From an uncultured Ruminococcus sp. (lineage in GTDB: Bacteria; Bacillota; Clostridia; Oscillospirales; Acutalibacteraceae), in the NCBI GenBank assembly GCA_902762335.1, contig CACWNZ010000138.1, positions 1-9,420 of the forward strand: a DNA stretch of 9,420 nucleotides, read 5' to 3'. The first letter of the stretch is position 1; each line of letters opens with the position of its first letter. The notes beneath the pieces are model-generated. The model searched no databases. It had not been told where the DNA came from and worked only from the letters and a program-made list of their open reading frames with translations. Position numbers and translations under genes: made by a program. Shown one piece after another: positions 1-6,633 of this stretch.

Positions 1-580
1 CTATAGTCGGATATATCCTGACAGTATCGGGACAAAGAGCCGCAAGCTTTTCCGCCGTTTCCGTATCCGTCTCGTCGCTGCTGCGGTAAAGACCCGTCAT
101 CATCTGCAGACCAAGCGAGAAGCCGCGGCTCTTTATAAGCTGTGATGCCTTGACCACGTCGGCGGCGGTATGACCCCTGTGATTTGCCTCGAGCACCTCG
201 TCAGACATACTCTGCGCACCCAGCTCTATAGACGTCACTCCGCTCTCCTTAAGTATGCCGAGTATCTCATCGTCTATCGCATCGGGTCTTGTGGACAGTC
301 TTATACCCGCGAATTCTCCGCTTTTGACATACGGAGATGCGGCATCGAGCAGCTCCTTCATATAGCTGCGGTCTATTGCCGTAAAGCTGCCGCCGAAAAA
401 GGCTATCTCGGCGTTTTTTGTCTTCTCGCCGAGACTTTCCCTTGCCGTTTCAACAGCCCTTATCACATCGTCGGCAGACGGCTGCACCGCCTGCCCTGTT
501 ATCTGCTTCTGGTCGCAAAAGCTGCACGCATGAGGGCAGCCGTTATGAGGCACAAAAAGCGCTACGTTTGAATGCTTCAA
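1..580 (-). CDS. Elp3-like radical SAM protein (3' end outside window)
   Basis: About 193 N-terminal residues are visible and the reading frame is open at the window edge. The N-terminus carries a radical SAM CX3CX2C motif (Cys15, Cys19, Cys22, in GCPHACSFC), which would bind the [4Fe-4S] cluster that cleaves S-adenosylmethionine. FFGGSFT follows, then STRPD, the ELGAQS motif, RGHT and QMMTGL, all typical of the Elp3/COG1243 superfamily. Family members act on tRNA or other RNA, but no substrate can be read from this part. I chose a TTG start at 580-578. An in-frame stop lies eight codons upstream, TTG is the only plausible start after it, and it gives the usual family N-terminus (MKHSNVALFVPHNGC). 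The TTG overlaps the rnc stop as TTGA, a 4-nt overlap that suggests translational coupling. Identity as a radical SAM enzyme is secure; the exact subfamily is not. Confidence 0.85.
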   Translation of the reverse strand, partial: MKHSNVALFVPHNGCPHACSFCDQKQITGQAVQPSADDVIRAVETARESLGEKTKNAEIAFFGGSFTAIDRSYMKELLDAASPYVKSGEFAGIRLSTRPDAIDDEILGILKESGVTSIELGAQSMSDEVLEANHRGHTAADVVKASQLIKSRGFSLGLQMMTGLYRSSDETDTETAEKLAALCPDTVRIYPTI

Positions 581-1251
581 TATCCCATCAACTCCAAAGC
601 TTCACGGGCGGCCTGCTGTTCGGCTTCCTTCTTGCTTCTGCCGCCGCCTCGTCCTATTACGTTATTATTCAGATGCACCTCAACATAGAAATGCTTGTCA
701 TGGTCGGGTCCTTCCTCTCCCGTGAGAACGTAGCTCAGATGCTCCTCGGGATTCTTCTGTATTATCTCCTGAAGAGTGGTCTTATAATCCTTGAACGCTC
801 TCGGCTTCGGATTCTTCAGCTCAGGCTCGATAAAACGCAGAATGAATTTTCTCGCCTGCTCCATACCGCCGTCAAGATATACAGAAGCGATTATAGCCTC
901 AAACGCATCGGCAAGTATAGATGGTCTTTCGCTGCCCCTGAGATTCTTTTCTCCCCTGCTCAGCTTAAGACATTCGCCAACACCGAGGGACTTTGAAAAA
1001 CGGCACAGGCTCTTTTCGCACACAAGAGCCGCCCTCAGCTTTGAAAGCTCTCCCTCGGGCAGTTCGGGACAGTTGCGGTATATATAATCCGAAACCACCA
1101 CGCTGAGCACGGCATCGCCTAAGAATTCGAGTCTTTCGTTGCTTTTTACCCCGTGTCTTACCTCGTTGGCGTATGACGAATGGGTCAGCGCGTTCTCAAG
1201 ATATGAAATATTCTTATATTGGTAGCCTATTTTCTTTTCAAGCTCCTTCAT
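577..1251 (-). CDS. rnc: Ribonuclease III
   Basis: This encodes a 224-residue protein, the usual length for bacterial RNase III, which cleaves double-stranded RNA during rRNA maturation and mRNA turnover. The catalytic domain occupies roughly residues 1-145. It contains the signature NERLEFLGDAVL, where Glu39, Glu42 and Asp46 match the metal-binding residues of the E. coli enzyme. Asp115 and Glu118 in LADAFEAI supply the second half of the active site. A double-stranded RNA binding domain runs from about residue 154 to the end, with the typical GRGGGRSKKEAEQQAA segment. The ATG at 1251-1249 overlaps the plsX stop by one base (TGATG), and the nearest Shine-Dalgarno (GAGGAG) lies 11 nt upstream, so coupling to plsX translation is likely. 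Many Firmicutes have acpP between plsX and rnc; it is absent here. Confidence 0.97.
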   Translation of the reverse strand: MKELEKKIGYQYKNISYLENALTHSSYANEVRHGVKSNERLEFLGDAVLSVVVSDYIYRNCPELPEGELSKLRAALVCEKSLCRFSKSLGVGECLKLSRGEKNLRGSERPSILADAFEAIIASVYLDGGMEQARKFILRFIEPELKNPKPRAFKDYKTTLQEIIQKNPEEHLSYVLTGEEGPDHDKHFYVEVHLNNNVIGRGGGRSKKEAEQQAAREALELMGY

Positions 1252-2270
1252 CAGTCAGCCGTCTCCTCTTTTCCTGCCTTAAGCCGCCCGAGCCTTGCGG
1301 CTATCTTGCCCGTCACGTCGGTATTTGCATAATCTATCGCGGACTTCATTGCCGTTATCATAGTTTCCGCCTTTGCGCTGCCGTGAGTTTTGAGCACGGG
1401 CTTTGCCGCGCCCATTATCGGCGCCGCGCCGTATTGGTTATAGTCAAAATACTGCTTCAGCTCATAAAGCTCTTTTTTTATCATGCCTGCGGCAAGCTTC
1501 GTCCTGAGATTCTTCATGAATACGCCCTTGAGCTTCTTCATAAGCTCCTTTGCAACGCCCTCGTACATTTTGAGTATGACGTTGCCCGTAAAGCCGTCGG
1601 CAACAATGACGTCGCACATACCCGCAGGTATGTCCCTTGCCTCCATATTGCCTATGAAGTTCAGCCCCGAAGCCTTGAGAAGTCTGAAGGCATCGTGCTG
1701 CAGCTCGCCGCCCTTATGATCCTCCGTGCCTACGTTTGCAAGCGCTACTCTCGGCTCCTTTATACCGAGCACGTTTTCCATATAAACCGAGCCCATAATG
1801 CCGAACTGCTGCAGCATTTCGGGGCGCACCTCTATATTGGCGCCGCTGTCGATAAGCATTACGGGGCCGTCTGACGAGGGCATTATCGGCGCAAAGGCGG
1901 GGCGCTTGACGCCCTTTATCCTTTTTACTATCAGAGTAGCGCCCATTATGAGCGCGCCGCTGTTGCCCGCAGAGAGAAAGGCGTCTCCGCCGCCCTCGGA
2001 GAGCAGCTTAAGACCTACCGCCATGGACGAATCGTTTTTGGACTTCATGATCTCGCCCGCATCGTCCTCCATTGTGATGACGTCAGGGGCATCATGTATC
2101 TCAAGACCCTCAAGGTCTATGCCGTTGGTATCGGCAGTTTCCTTTATTATCTTCTCGCTGCCTACAAGAACTATATCAACGCCTTCGTATTTTTCGCGGC
2201 AGAGCCTGCAGCCCTTGATTATCTCAAGCGGGGCGTTGTCCCCGCCGAATGCGTCTACAAGTATTTTCAT
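1251..2270 (-). CDS. plsX: Phosphate acyltransferase PlsX
   Basis: The product is 339 residues, normal for PlsX. This peripheral membrane enzyme converts acyl-ACP and phosphate to acyl-phosphate, the donor used by PlsY to start phospholipid synthesis. Family landmarks visible are DAFGGDNAP at residues 6-14, FLSAGNSGA, the IDSGAN region and the glycine-rich VADGFTGNV. I start at the ATG (2270-2268), giving MKILVDAFGGD, because GGGAG lies 8 nt upstream. A GTG three codons earlier (2279) overlaps that Shine-Dalgarno and is less likely. The gene follows trmFO after 17 nt and abuts rnc, so all are probably one transcript from the promoter at 3689-3717. No anomaly in the protein was noticed. Confidence 0.96.
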   Translation of the reverse strand: MKILVDAFGGDNAPLEIIKGCRLCREKYEGVDIVLVGSEKIIKETADTNGIDLEGLEIHDAPDVITMEDDAGEIMKSKNDSSMAVGLKLLSEGGGDAFLSAGNSGALIMGATLIVKRIKGVKRPAFAPIMPSSDGPVMLIDSGANIEVRPEMLQQFGIMGSVYMENVLGIKEPRVALANVGTEDHKGGELQHDAFRLLKASGLNFIGNMEARDIPAGMCDVIVADGFTGNVILKMYEGVAKELMKKLKGVFMKNLRTKLAAGMIKKELYELKQYFDYNQYGAAPIMGAAKPVLKTHGSAKAETMITAMKSAIDYANTDVTGKIAARLGRLKAGKEETAD

Positions 2271-2287
2271 TCTGACCACTCCCTGTT

Positions 2288-3595
2288 TTATAGTAAGCTC
2301 AGCACTGCTTCAAGTGAGGCAAGCGCTCTTTCGGAATATGCCGCAGCCCTCTGCTTCTTGTCTCTTATCTGCTCCTCAAGCGGCGGAAGTATCCCCATGT
2401 TCGCCCCCATAGGCTGAAAATCCTTTATCGTCCCGTCCGATATATATCTTTGCAGCGCGCCGATCATAGTATCCTGCGGCAGCGTAACGGTCTGCTCCCC
2501 CTTCAGGCGCTTTACCGCATTTATGCCCGCTATCATTCCCGATGACGCGCTCTCCATATAGCCCTCTACGCCCGTCATCTGTCCCGCGAAGAAAAGCCCG
2601 GGCTCGCTTTTCATGGAATAATCCGGACAGAGCAGCCTCGGCGAATCTATAAAGGTGTTCCTGTGCATCACACCGTAACGGACGAATTCGGCATTCTTAA
2701 GCGCCGGCACCATGCCGAACACCCTTTTCTGCTCGGGAAATTTCAGATTTGTCTGAAATCCCACCAGATTATACATGGTTTTGTCGGCGTTCTCGCTCCT
2801 CAGCTGCACCACCGCCCACGGTCTGTGTCCTGTCCTCGGGTCGCGCAGACCCACGGGCTTCATAGGTCCGAATCTCAAGGTATCGAGCCCTCGCTGAGCA
2901 AGTATCTCCACGGGCATACAGCCCTCATATACCTTCGGGTCGCGCACGTCAACGTCGTGTCTCGGCGCTCTTTCGGCATTGACAAGAGCCTCGTGGAAGC
3001 TCTCGTACTGTTCCTTGTTCATGGGGCAGTTGATATAGGCGTCATCGCCGCCCTTGTCATATCTTGATGCGGTAAAGGCAAGGTCCATATCTATGCTTTC
3101 CGCCGTGATAACGGGCGCCGCGGCATCGAAGAACGAGAGTGAGCCGCCGCACAGAGCCGAGATCCTTTCAGCAAGAGCATCGCTCGTGAGCGGTCCCGTA
3201 GCCACTACCGTAACGGCATCGCAGGGAAACTCGGTCACCTCTTTTTCAATGACCGTGATGAGCGGGTCGTTTCTTATCGCCCGTGTCACCATAGACGAGA
3301 AGATATCCCTGTCCACTGCAAGCGCGCCCCCCGCGGGAACACGGCACTTATCCGCGCAGCTCATGAGCAGAGAGCCTATCCTTCTCATTTCTTCCTTCAA
3401 AAGACCCGCAGCGCTGTCGAGTCTTGCTGCCTTAAGGGAATTCGAGCAGACAAGCTCACAGAGATCGGTGCTTTTGTGTGCGGGCGTGAGCTTGTGGGGC
3501 TTCATCTCATAGAGTCTTACCTCAACGCCACGCCTTGCGATCTGATATGCCGCCTCGCAGCCCGCAAGACCTGCCCCCAATACGTTTATATACAT
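2288..3595 (-). CDS. trmFO: Methylenetetrahydrofolate-tRNA (uracil-5-)-methyltransferase TrmFO
   Basis: The 435-residue protein matches TrmFO (older name Gid), the flavoenzyme that makes m5U54 in the tRNA T-loop using methylenetetrahydrofolate as carbon donor and FADH2 as reductant. The N-terminus has the FAD-binding glycine motif GAGLAG (residues 7-12) followed by an acidic strand end (YEMKP). The conserved LVCSNS carries Cys50. GCMPVE carries Cys226, which aligns with the catalytic cysteine 226 of the B. subtilis enzyme. RFGPMKPVGL, GFQTNL and the C-terminal FAGQMTGVEGYMES are further family signatures, and the second FAD contact region includes QPMGANMGILPP. ATG at 3595 is preceded by GAGG 9 nt upstream. 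It is the first gene after the sigma-A promoter at 3689-3717, with a leader of roughly 85 nt. Confidence 0.97.
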   Translation of the reverse strand: MYINVLGAGLAGCEAAYQIARRGVEVRLYEMKPHKLTPAHKSTDLCELVCSNSLKAARLDSAAGLLKEEMRRIGSLLMSCADKCRVPAGGALAVDRDIFSSMVTRAIRNDPLITVIEKEVTEFPCDAVTVVATGPLTSDALAERISALCGGSLSFFDAAAPVITAESIDMDLAFTASRYDKGGDDAYINCPMNKEQYESFHEALVNAERAPRHDVDVRDPKVYEGCMPVEILAQRGLDTLRFGPMKPVGLRDPRTGHRPWAVVQLRSENADKTMYNLVGFQTNLKFPEQKRVFGMVPALKNAEFVRYGVMHRNTFIDSPRLLCPDYSMKSEPGLFFAGQMTGVEGYMESASSGMIAGINAVKRLKGEQTVTLPQDTMIGALQRYISDGTIKDFQPMGANMGILPPLEEQIRDKKQRAAAYSERALASLEAVLSLL

Positions 3596-3603
3596 ATACG
3601 TCT

Positions 3604-3607
3604 ACCT
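3604..3607 (-). promoter_or_regulatory. Ribosome binding site of trmFO
   Basis: GAGG on the minus strand lies 9 nt upstream of the trmFO ATG and fixes that start. It sits about 15 nt beyond the base of the leader hairpin at 3623-3640. Confidence 0.6.
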
Positions 3608-3622
3608 CAATACAGGTTTTGC

Positions 3623-3640
3623 GCAGGAGAACGCTCCTGC
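3623..3640 (-). promoter_or_regulatory. Hairpin in the trmFO leader
   Basis: The arms GCAGGAG and CTCCTGC pair perfectly (7 bp) around a 4-nt loop inside the transcribed leader of trmFO. No U-tract follows on either strand, so it is not an intrinsic terminator. Bases 3619-3627 can instead pair with 3651-3662, which would exclude this hairpin. The structure is seen in the sequence; any regulatory role is inference. Confidence 0.45.
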
Positions 3641-3688
3641 CCTCCGTCACCCTGCCGCGCAAGCGCCATACAGGTGATTATCCGTTTT

Positions 3689-3717
3689 ATTTTACCATAT
3701 TTCAAGAACAATATCAA
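3689..3717 (-). promoter_or_regulatory. Sigma-A promoter of the trmFO-plsX-rnc operon
   Basis: On the minus strand a -35 TTGATA (3717-3712) and a -10 TAAAAT (3694-3689) are separated by exactly 17 bp. Each differs from consensus by one base. Transcription would start near 3682, giving a leader of about 85 nt before trmFO. It lies downstream of the terminator that closes the spoIIE unit, which makes it the natural start of the next operon. Confidence 0.75.
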
Positions 3718-3803
3718 GTATAAGAAGCCCGTTTTTATGCCTGCGCGGGCGTTCATTTTAGGCTATATTCACCTAAACGGAGTCCCTATCGTGCAATGAT
3801 AAC

Positions 3804-3828
3804 AAAAAAGGATCGGCTGCGATCCTTT
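3804..3828 (-). terminator. Intrinsic terminator closing the spoIIE unit
   Basis: Read on the minus strand, AAAGGATCG and CGATCCTTT form a 9-bp stem with the 4-nt loop CAGC, followed by three further Ts (six Ts in a row from the stem's last bases). It lies about 25 nt after the stop of the small membrane protein gene. On the plus strand the hairpin is followed by only three Ts, which are part of the stem, so it acts mainly on minus-strand transcription. Confidence 0.88.
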
Positions 3829-3852
3829 GCCGCAGACCGACCCCGATATTTT

Positions 3853-4155
3853 CTATGCCGTTTTTATCCCGCTGTCCTGCGACTGCTCCGCGCCGCTGCC
3901 TTCACTGCTCTCTGCGGAGCTTTCCTTAAGTATGCCGCCTATGCTCGTAAGTCCGCCTATCCCGTTTATCTCGTCCGAAAGCCTTGACACGGTGCTTTTA
4001 TAGGCGTTGGATATCTCTCTGCTGCACGCCGTTTCAAGACCGAAGAAAAAAATACAGCAGATGACCGCCGTGACGATCAGTGTGACCGCCGCTATAAGAA
4101 CGAGTCCCGCAAGCTCTTTTTTTGAGCCGTACAGCTTTTTCCGTCTTTCCTTCAT
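3853..4155 (-). CDS. Small single-pass membrane protein of unknown function
   Basis: A 100-residue protein that I do not recognise. A strongly basic head (MKERRKKLYGSKK) is followed by one hydrophobic segment at about residues 15-39, rich in Val, Ile and Phe with two adjacent cysteines. A polar region with short spaced hydrophobics comes next (about 40-70), then a Ser/Glu/Gly-rich tail. The positive-inside rule predicts an N-in, C-out topology. It could be an uncleaved membrane anchor. It superficially resembles DivIC/FtsL-type proteins in layout but lacks a convincing coiled coil. The start is supported by a strong GAGGAGG, 5 nt before ATG. It begins 24 nt after the spoIIE stop and ends just before the terminator at 3804-3828, so it is co-transcribed with spoIIE. 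A sporulation or membrane role is a guess from context only. Confidence 0.75.
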   Translation of the reverse strand: MKERRKKLYGSKKELAGLVLIAAVTLIVTAVICCIFFFGLETACSREISNAYKSTVSRLSDEINGIGGLTSIGGILKESSAESSEGSGAEQSQDSGIKTA

Positions 4156-4179
4156 TTTATCCTCCTCAGGCGCTGCCCG

Positions 4180-4542
4180 TTATTTTGCGGACAGCCTCAT
4201 CGCTATTACGGTAATATCGTCGTCATGGCTGTCCTGCCTGCGCGACGTAGCCTCGTCGTTTATCATATCGGCAAGCTCCTGCATTTTGTCGCAGCCCCAG
4301 CGCATTATTATTCGTTCTATCCATTCTACTCCGTCTATCACGGCTCCGTCCGAGATCATAACTATAACGTCGTCTGCGCCAAGCTCGTCTTCGGTACGCG
4401 TGAACTCCACGTCAGGAAGTATGCCTACGGGCAGAGACGGAGTTTCCACACGGTACATCTCTCCGTTTTTTCGTATGAACGACAAGGCTGCGCCCGCCTT
4501 CATGAAATCAACGTGACCCGTAAAAAGATCCACCGATACCAC
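4180..4542 (-). CDS. SpoIIE 3' fragment: end of the PP2C phosphatase domain
   Basis: This open frame from a GTG codes for 120 residues matching the last part of SpoIIE. It has the substrate-side strands DLFTGHVDFMKAGAA, the second metal-binding motif MISDGAV (Asp65) and the last one HDDDITVIA (Asp107-Asp109). In-frame homology extends upstream of the GTG to about 4560 (SFSTLDVV). No Shine-Dalgarno precedes the GTG, and a TGA closes this frame 19 nt before position 4560. It is therefore unlikely to be made as a separate protein, and even if made it would lack the first catalytic motif. It overlaps the end of the upstream fragment by 35 nt. Confidence 0.6.
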   Translation of the reverse strand: MVSVDLFTGHVDFMKAGAALSFIRKNGEMYRVETPSLPVGILPDVEFTRTEDELGADDVIVMISDGAVIDGVEWIERIIMRWGCDKMQELADMINDEATSRRQDSHDDDITVIAMRLSAK

Positions 4543-6430
4543 GTCGAGGGTCGAAAACGAGCTTTGAAAGTATGCTCACCGACATTCCGCTGTCCACAGC
4601 CGCACGGCCGCCCGTACCCATGCCGTCGCTGAGTACGGCCACGGTCTTGCCGGTTCCGTCCCCGAAGTATCTGAAGCTGTCGCCCGATAAAAGCCCGCTG
4701 CCGCATATATGCTGGCTTGAGGCTATCTCTAATACGAACGAGGGACTTTCACTCAGTACGAGCCTGCACCGTCCGAAAGCCGCAGTCACGGCAGGCGGAT
4801 CAAAGCGCCTTGAGCAAATACGGGAGATCTCCCTTACCAATAGACTGCCGTTCAGCTTTTTTCTGTCCTCGTCAAATATCTCCGCCTCTACGGTCATACG
4901 CCCCGAGCGGTCCACACGGCAGCTTATGTCAGAAGGAACGAGCCCGAGATCCTTCAGCTTCATGAATATCCTGTCTGACATATCGTTGTCAAAGTATTCA
5001 TAGCCCTCGTATTCGTCCGCCATATCGCCGAGTATCTCGCCGAGCCCGCAGAACTGTCCTGCCACTACCGTGCGCACCTCGTCTATCCTCTTTGCCGCCG
5101 CCTCCGATGCAAGCAGATCCCTGTAGCACCTGTTTATTGCCGAGCAAAGCTCGGGAGCGCGGCAGCATTTTCTCTTTATCTCCTCACACAGTCCGTCGGG
5201 CGCTATGCTGCCGTCAGTTCTCAGCCTCTCGTCGAGCAGTCTGAAGTATTCAAGGCTCATGCCGTCGTGGTGCTCCCAGCAGTACACTCTCAGACCGCAT
5301 CTTCTACAGCTCAATTCTACAGCTTTTTCATATACGCTGTCAAGTGTAGGCGAAATTATCCCCGAGAGCTTCTGCGCCACCTCCTCTACGTCCGCAGATA
5401 CGTCCGAGAGCGCCTTCGAGGCGAAATCGAGCCGCATTATCACGGATCTTCTGAGTCCCGTGCAGCGCTCGTCCTTTTTAGGATCGTAAAACACCGCCGA
5501 AAGAAAGCTTCCGGCGCTTTTAGGCATGAGCATGAATGCTGCCGATGCCGCCGCGCATTCATATAGAACGGTAAGAACTGCGGCAAGGCTGCCCGACTGC
5601 ACCGATACGACGCTGCAGCTCAGGGTAAAGGCTATGCATGAAACGAGCCTTCCCGTTCGGCTGAATATCCCCGAAACAAGACCCCCGAAGGCGTAGGCGG
5701 CGCCGATGAAGAACGTTTCGTCCGAAGCAAGGCTCAGCACGATGCCCGCGGCTATTCCCGCAACGGATCCGCCCGCCGTGCCTCCGTACCTTGATGCAAG
5801 CAGAATGCACAGCACCGCCAATATCCTGCCTACCGACACGGGTCCTATGGTTATGCCCGACAGCGCAAGTATGCCTATACACCCCGTAAGCACAAGACAG
5901 GCGGCTTCGGGCAGAAGCAGCGAGGAAACGCTCCTCGTGCCGTGCATGATAATTATAGTTCTCGACAGGAAATATGCCGCCGCTGCCCCTATAAGCGACT
6001 CCAGCACCGTAAAGACTATCCTGTCCGCCCTGAAGCCCGTCATGCTCATTGCGGCAAGACCCGTAGCAAGGGCAGGTGCAAAGCATACCGCTGCGGAATA
6101 GAGGGAATGCCTGTTAAGCCTTTTTACGTCGTTGAGGGTCCATCTTATCGCGATGACGGCAAGCATTGCGGCGATATACCTGAATCGCTCGGAGCCGCCC
6201 GAAAAGACGGAGTATCCTATTACAGAGCCTATCAGAGAGGAGAGCACCCCCGAAAACGGGACCGCTGCCGCCGCAGAGATACCAAACGGCGAATACGCTC
6301 CGAATACCCTGCCGCCTGCGGCAATAAAGCCGCACCCGAAGCAGGCAAGCTGCGCGGCGAGCCCCCTGCTGCTCTGTGTGCGCAATAGGTTTACTGCGGG
6401 AAATTTTGCGGCGATCTCACTGACCTTCAA
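4508..6430 (-). CDS. SpoIIE 5' fragment: membrane region, linker, start of PP2C domain
   Basis: About 640 residues. Roughly residues 22-312 are a chain of hydrophobic segments, as in the multi-pass anchor of SpoIIE. A soluble linker with the cysteine cluster CRRCGLRVYCW (about 373-385) follows, as in clostridial SpoIIE. The first phosphatase motif VLSDGMGTGGRA is near residue 602. The last 17 residues are out of frame and without meaning. I chose TTG at 6430-6428, preceded by a GGGGTGG purine-rich stretch 5 nt upstream, because the ATG codons upstream (6487 and 6475) lie within the promoter and before the predicted transcription start near 6457. A GTG at 6439 is the alternative. The truncated product would be inserted in the membrane but lack most of the catalytic domain. 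Confidence 0.65.
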   Translation of the reverse strand: MKVSEIAAKFPAVNLLRTQSSRGLAAQLACFGCGFIAAGGRVFGAYSPFGISAAAAVPFSGVLSSLIGSVIGYSVFSGGSERFRYIAAMLAVIAIRWTLNDVKRLNRHSLYSAAVCFAPALATGLAAMSMTGFRADRIVFTVLESLIGAAAAYFLSRTIIIMHGTRSVSSLLLPEAACLVLTGCIGILALSGITIGPVSVGRILAVLCILLASRYGGTAGGSVAGIAAGIVLSLASDETFFIGAAYAFGGLVSGIFSRTGRLVSCIAFTLSCSVVSVQSGSLAAVLTVLYECAAASAAFMLMPKSAGSFLSAVFYDPKKDERCTGLRRSVIMRLDFASKALSDVSADVEEVAQKLSGIISPTLDSVYEKAVELSCRRCGLRVYCWEHHDGMSLEYFRLLDERLRTDGSIAPDGLCEEIKRKCCRAPELCSAINRCYRDLLASEAAAKRIDEVRTVVAGQFCGLGEILGDMADEYEGYEYFDNDMSDRIFMKLKDLGLVPSDISCRVDRSGRMTVEAEIFDEDRKKLNGSLLVREISRICSRRFDPPAVTAAFGRCRLVLSESPSFVLEIASSQHICGSGLLSGDSFRYFGDGTGKTVAVLSDGMGTGGRAAVDSGMSVSILSKLVFDPRRGIGGSFYGSR

Positions 6431-6463
6431 ACAAACCACCCCGTTCTGTATATTTTCCCTCCC

Positions 6464-6497
6464 ATTATACCCCATCGACCCCCGCATTTTTTGTCAA
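6464..6497 (-). promoter_or_regulatory. Spo0A-type sigma-A promoter of spoIIE with long spacer
   Basis: On the minus strand a perfect -35 TTGACA (6497-6492) and a perfect -10 TATAAT (6469-6464) are separated by 22 bp instead of 17. The B. subtilis Spo0A-activated promoters spoIIG and spoIIE have the same unusual 21-22 bp spacing. TTGTCAAA on the plus strand (6491-6498) matches the 0A box TTGTCGAA except at one base and overlaps the -35. Start would be near 6457, about 27 nt before the TTG start codon. Confidence 0.7.
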
Positions 6498-6498
6498 A
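6491..6498 (+). promoter_or_regulatory. Candidate Spo0A box
   Basis: TTGTCAAA differs from the 0A box consensus TTGTCGAA at one position and overlaps the -35 of the spoIIE promoter, where Spo0A~P is known to activate this class. A weaker partial match (ATCGACC, 6474-6480) lies in the spacer and is not convincing. Confidence 0.5.
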
Positions 6499-6633
6499 CC
6501 CGGAAACGGAAGAAAATAATAAAGAATAATGAAAAAATAAAAATTGTGGTCGTTCTTGAAGAAATACGACTTCATTCCCGTGAGAAAGCCGCAAAAGTAC
6601 GACGTATCGGGTACACTGTTCAGCAGGCACGGC
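6499..6633. other. Intergenic stretch without a recognisable gene
   Basis: The first 45 bases (about 6505-6550) are very AT-rich and lie directly upstream of the spoIIE -35 on the minus strand, where they could act as an UP-like element. The rest (6550-6633) has no start with a ribosome binding site on either strand and no strong hairpin. It may be the further decayed continuation of the transposase remnant at 6634-6765, but I cannot align it with confidence. Confidence 0.4.

Larger units (their letters stand above)
4180..6430 (-). pseudogene. spoIIE: Stage II sporulation protein E, interrupted in the phosphatase domain
   Basis: SpoIIE is a membrane-bound PP2C-type phosphatase that dephosphorylates SpoIIAA in the forespore and so activates sigma-F; it also associates with the division septum. 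All main parts are present: a multi-pass N-terminal membrane region, a cysteine-rich linker, and the PP2C motifs SDGMGTG, SDGA and HDDDITV. They lie in two reading frames. After ILSKL (about 4561) the upstream frame runs 17 codons into TGA at 4510-4508, while the expected sequence resumes in another frame at SFSTLDVVSVDLFTG (4560 onward). Recalled homologues have about 25 residues between these points, so this looks like a deletion of roughly 77 nt rather than a one-base slip. All three metal-binding aspartate motifs survive, but not in one polypeptide. An assembly error cannot be excluded. Confidence 0.8.

Noticed and set aside
418..996. Plus-strand open frame of 192 codons opposite rnc and the radical SAM gene
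   Set aside because: It is antisense to two genes with clear family motifs, has no ribosome binding site, and its translation resembles no family. It is a shadow of the minus-strand codon pattern.
1798..2412. Plus-strand open frame of 204 codons opposite plsX and the end of trmFO
   Set aside because: It has low-complexity Ser/Pro-rich translation, no ribosome binding site, and lies wholly antisense to conserved genes.
3623..3640. Leader hairpin as an intrinsic terminator
   Set aside because: The stem is not followed by a T-run on either strand.
3727..3750. GCCCG/CGGGC inverted repeat near the trmFO -35
   Set aside because: Five-base arms with a 14-base loop are expected by chance, and no T-run or promoter overlap supports a function.
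4540..4565. Programmed frameshifting as the explanation for split spoIIE
   Set aside because: The required shift is +1 or -2 with no slippery run or stimulatory structure seen at the join, and about 25 homologous residues are missing as well, which recoding cannot restore.
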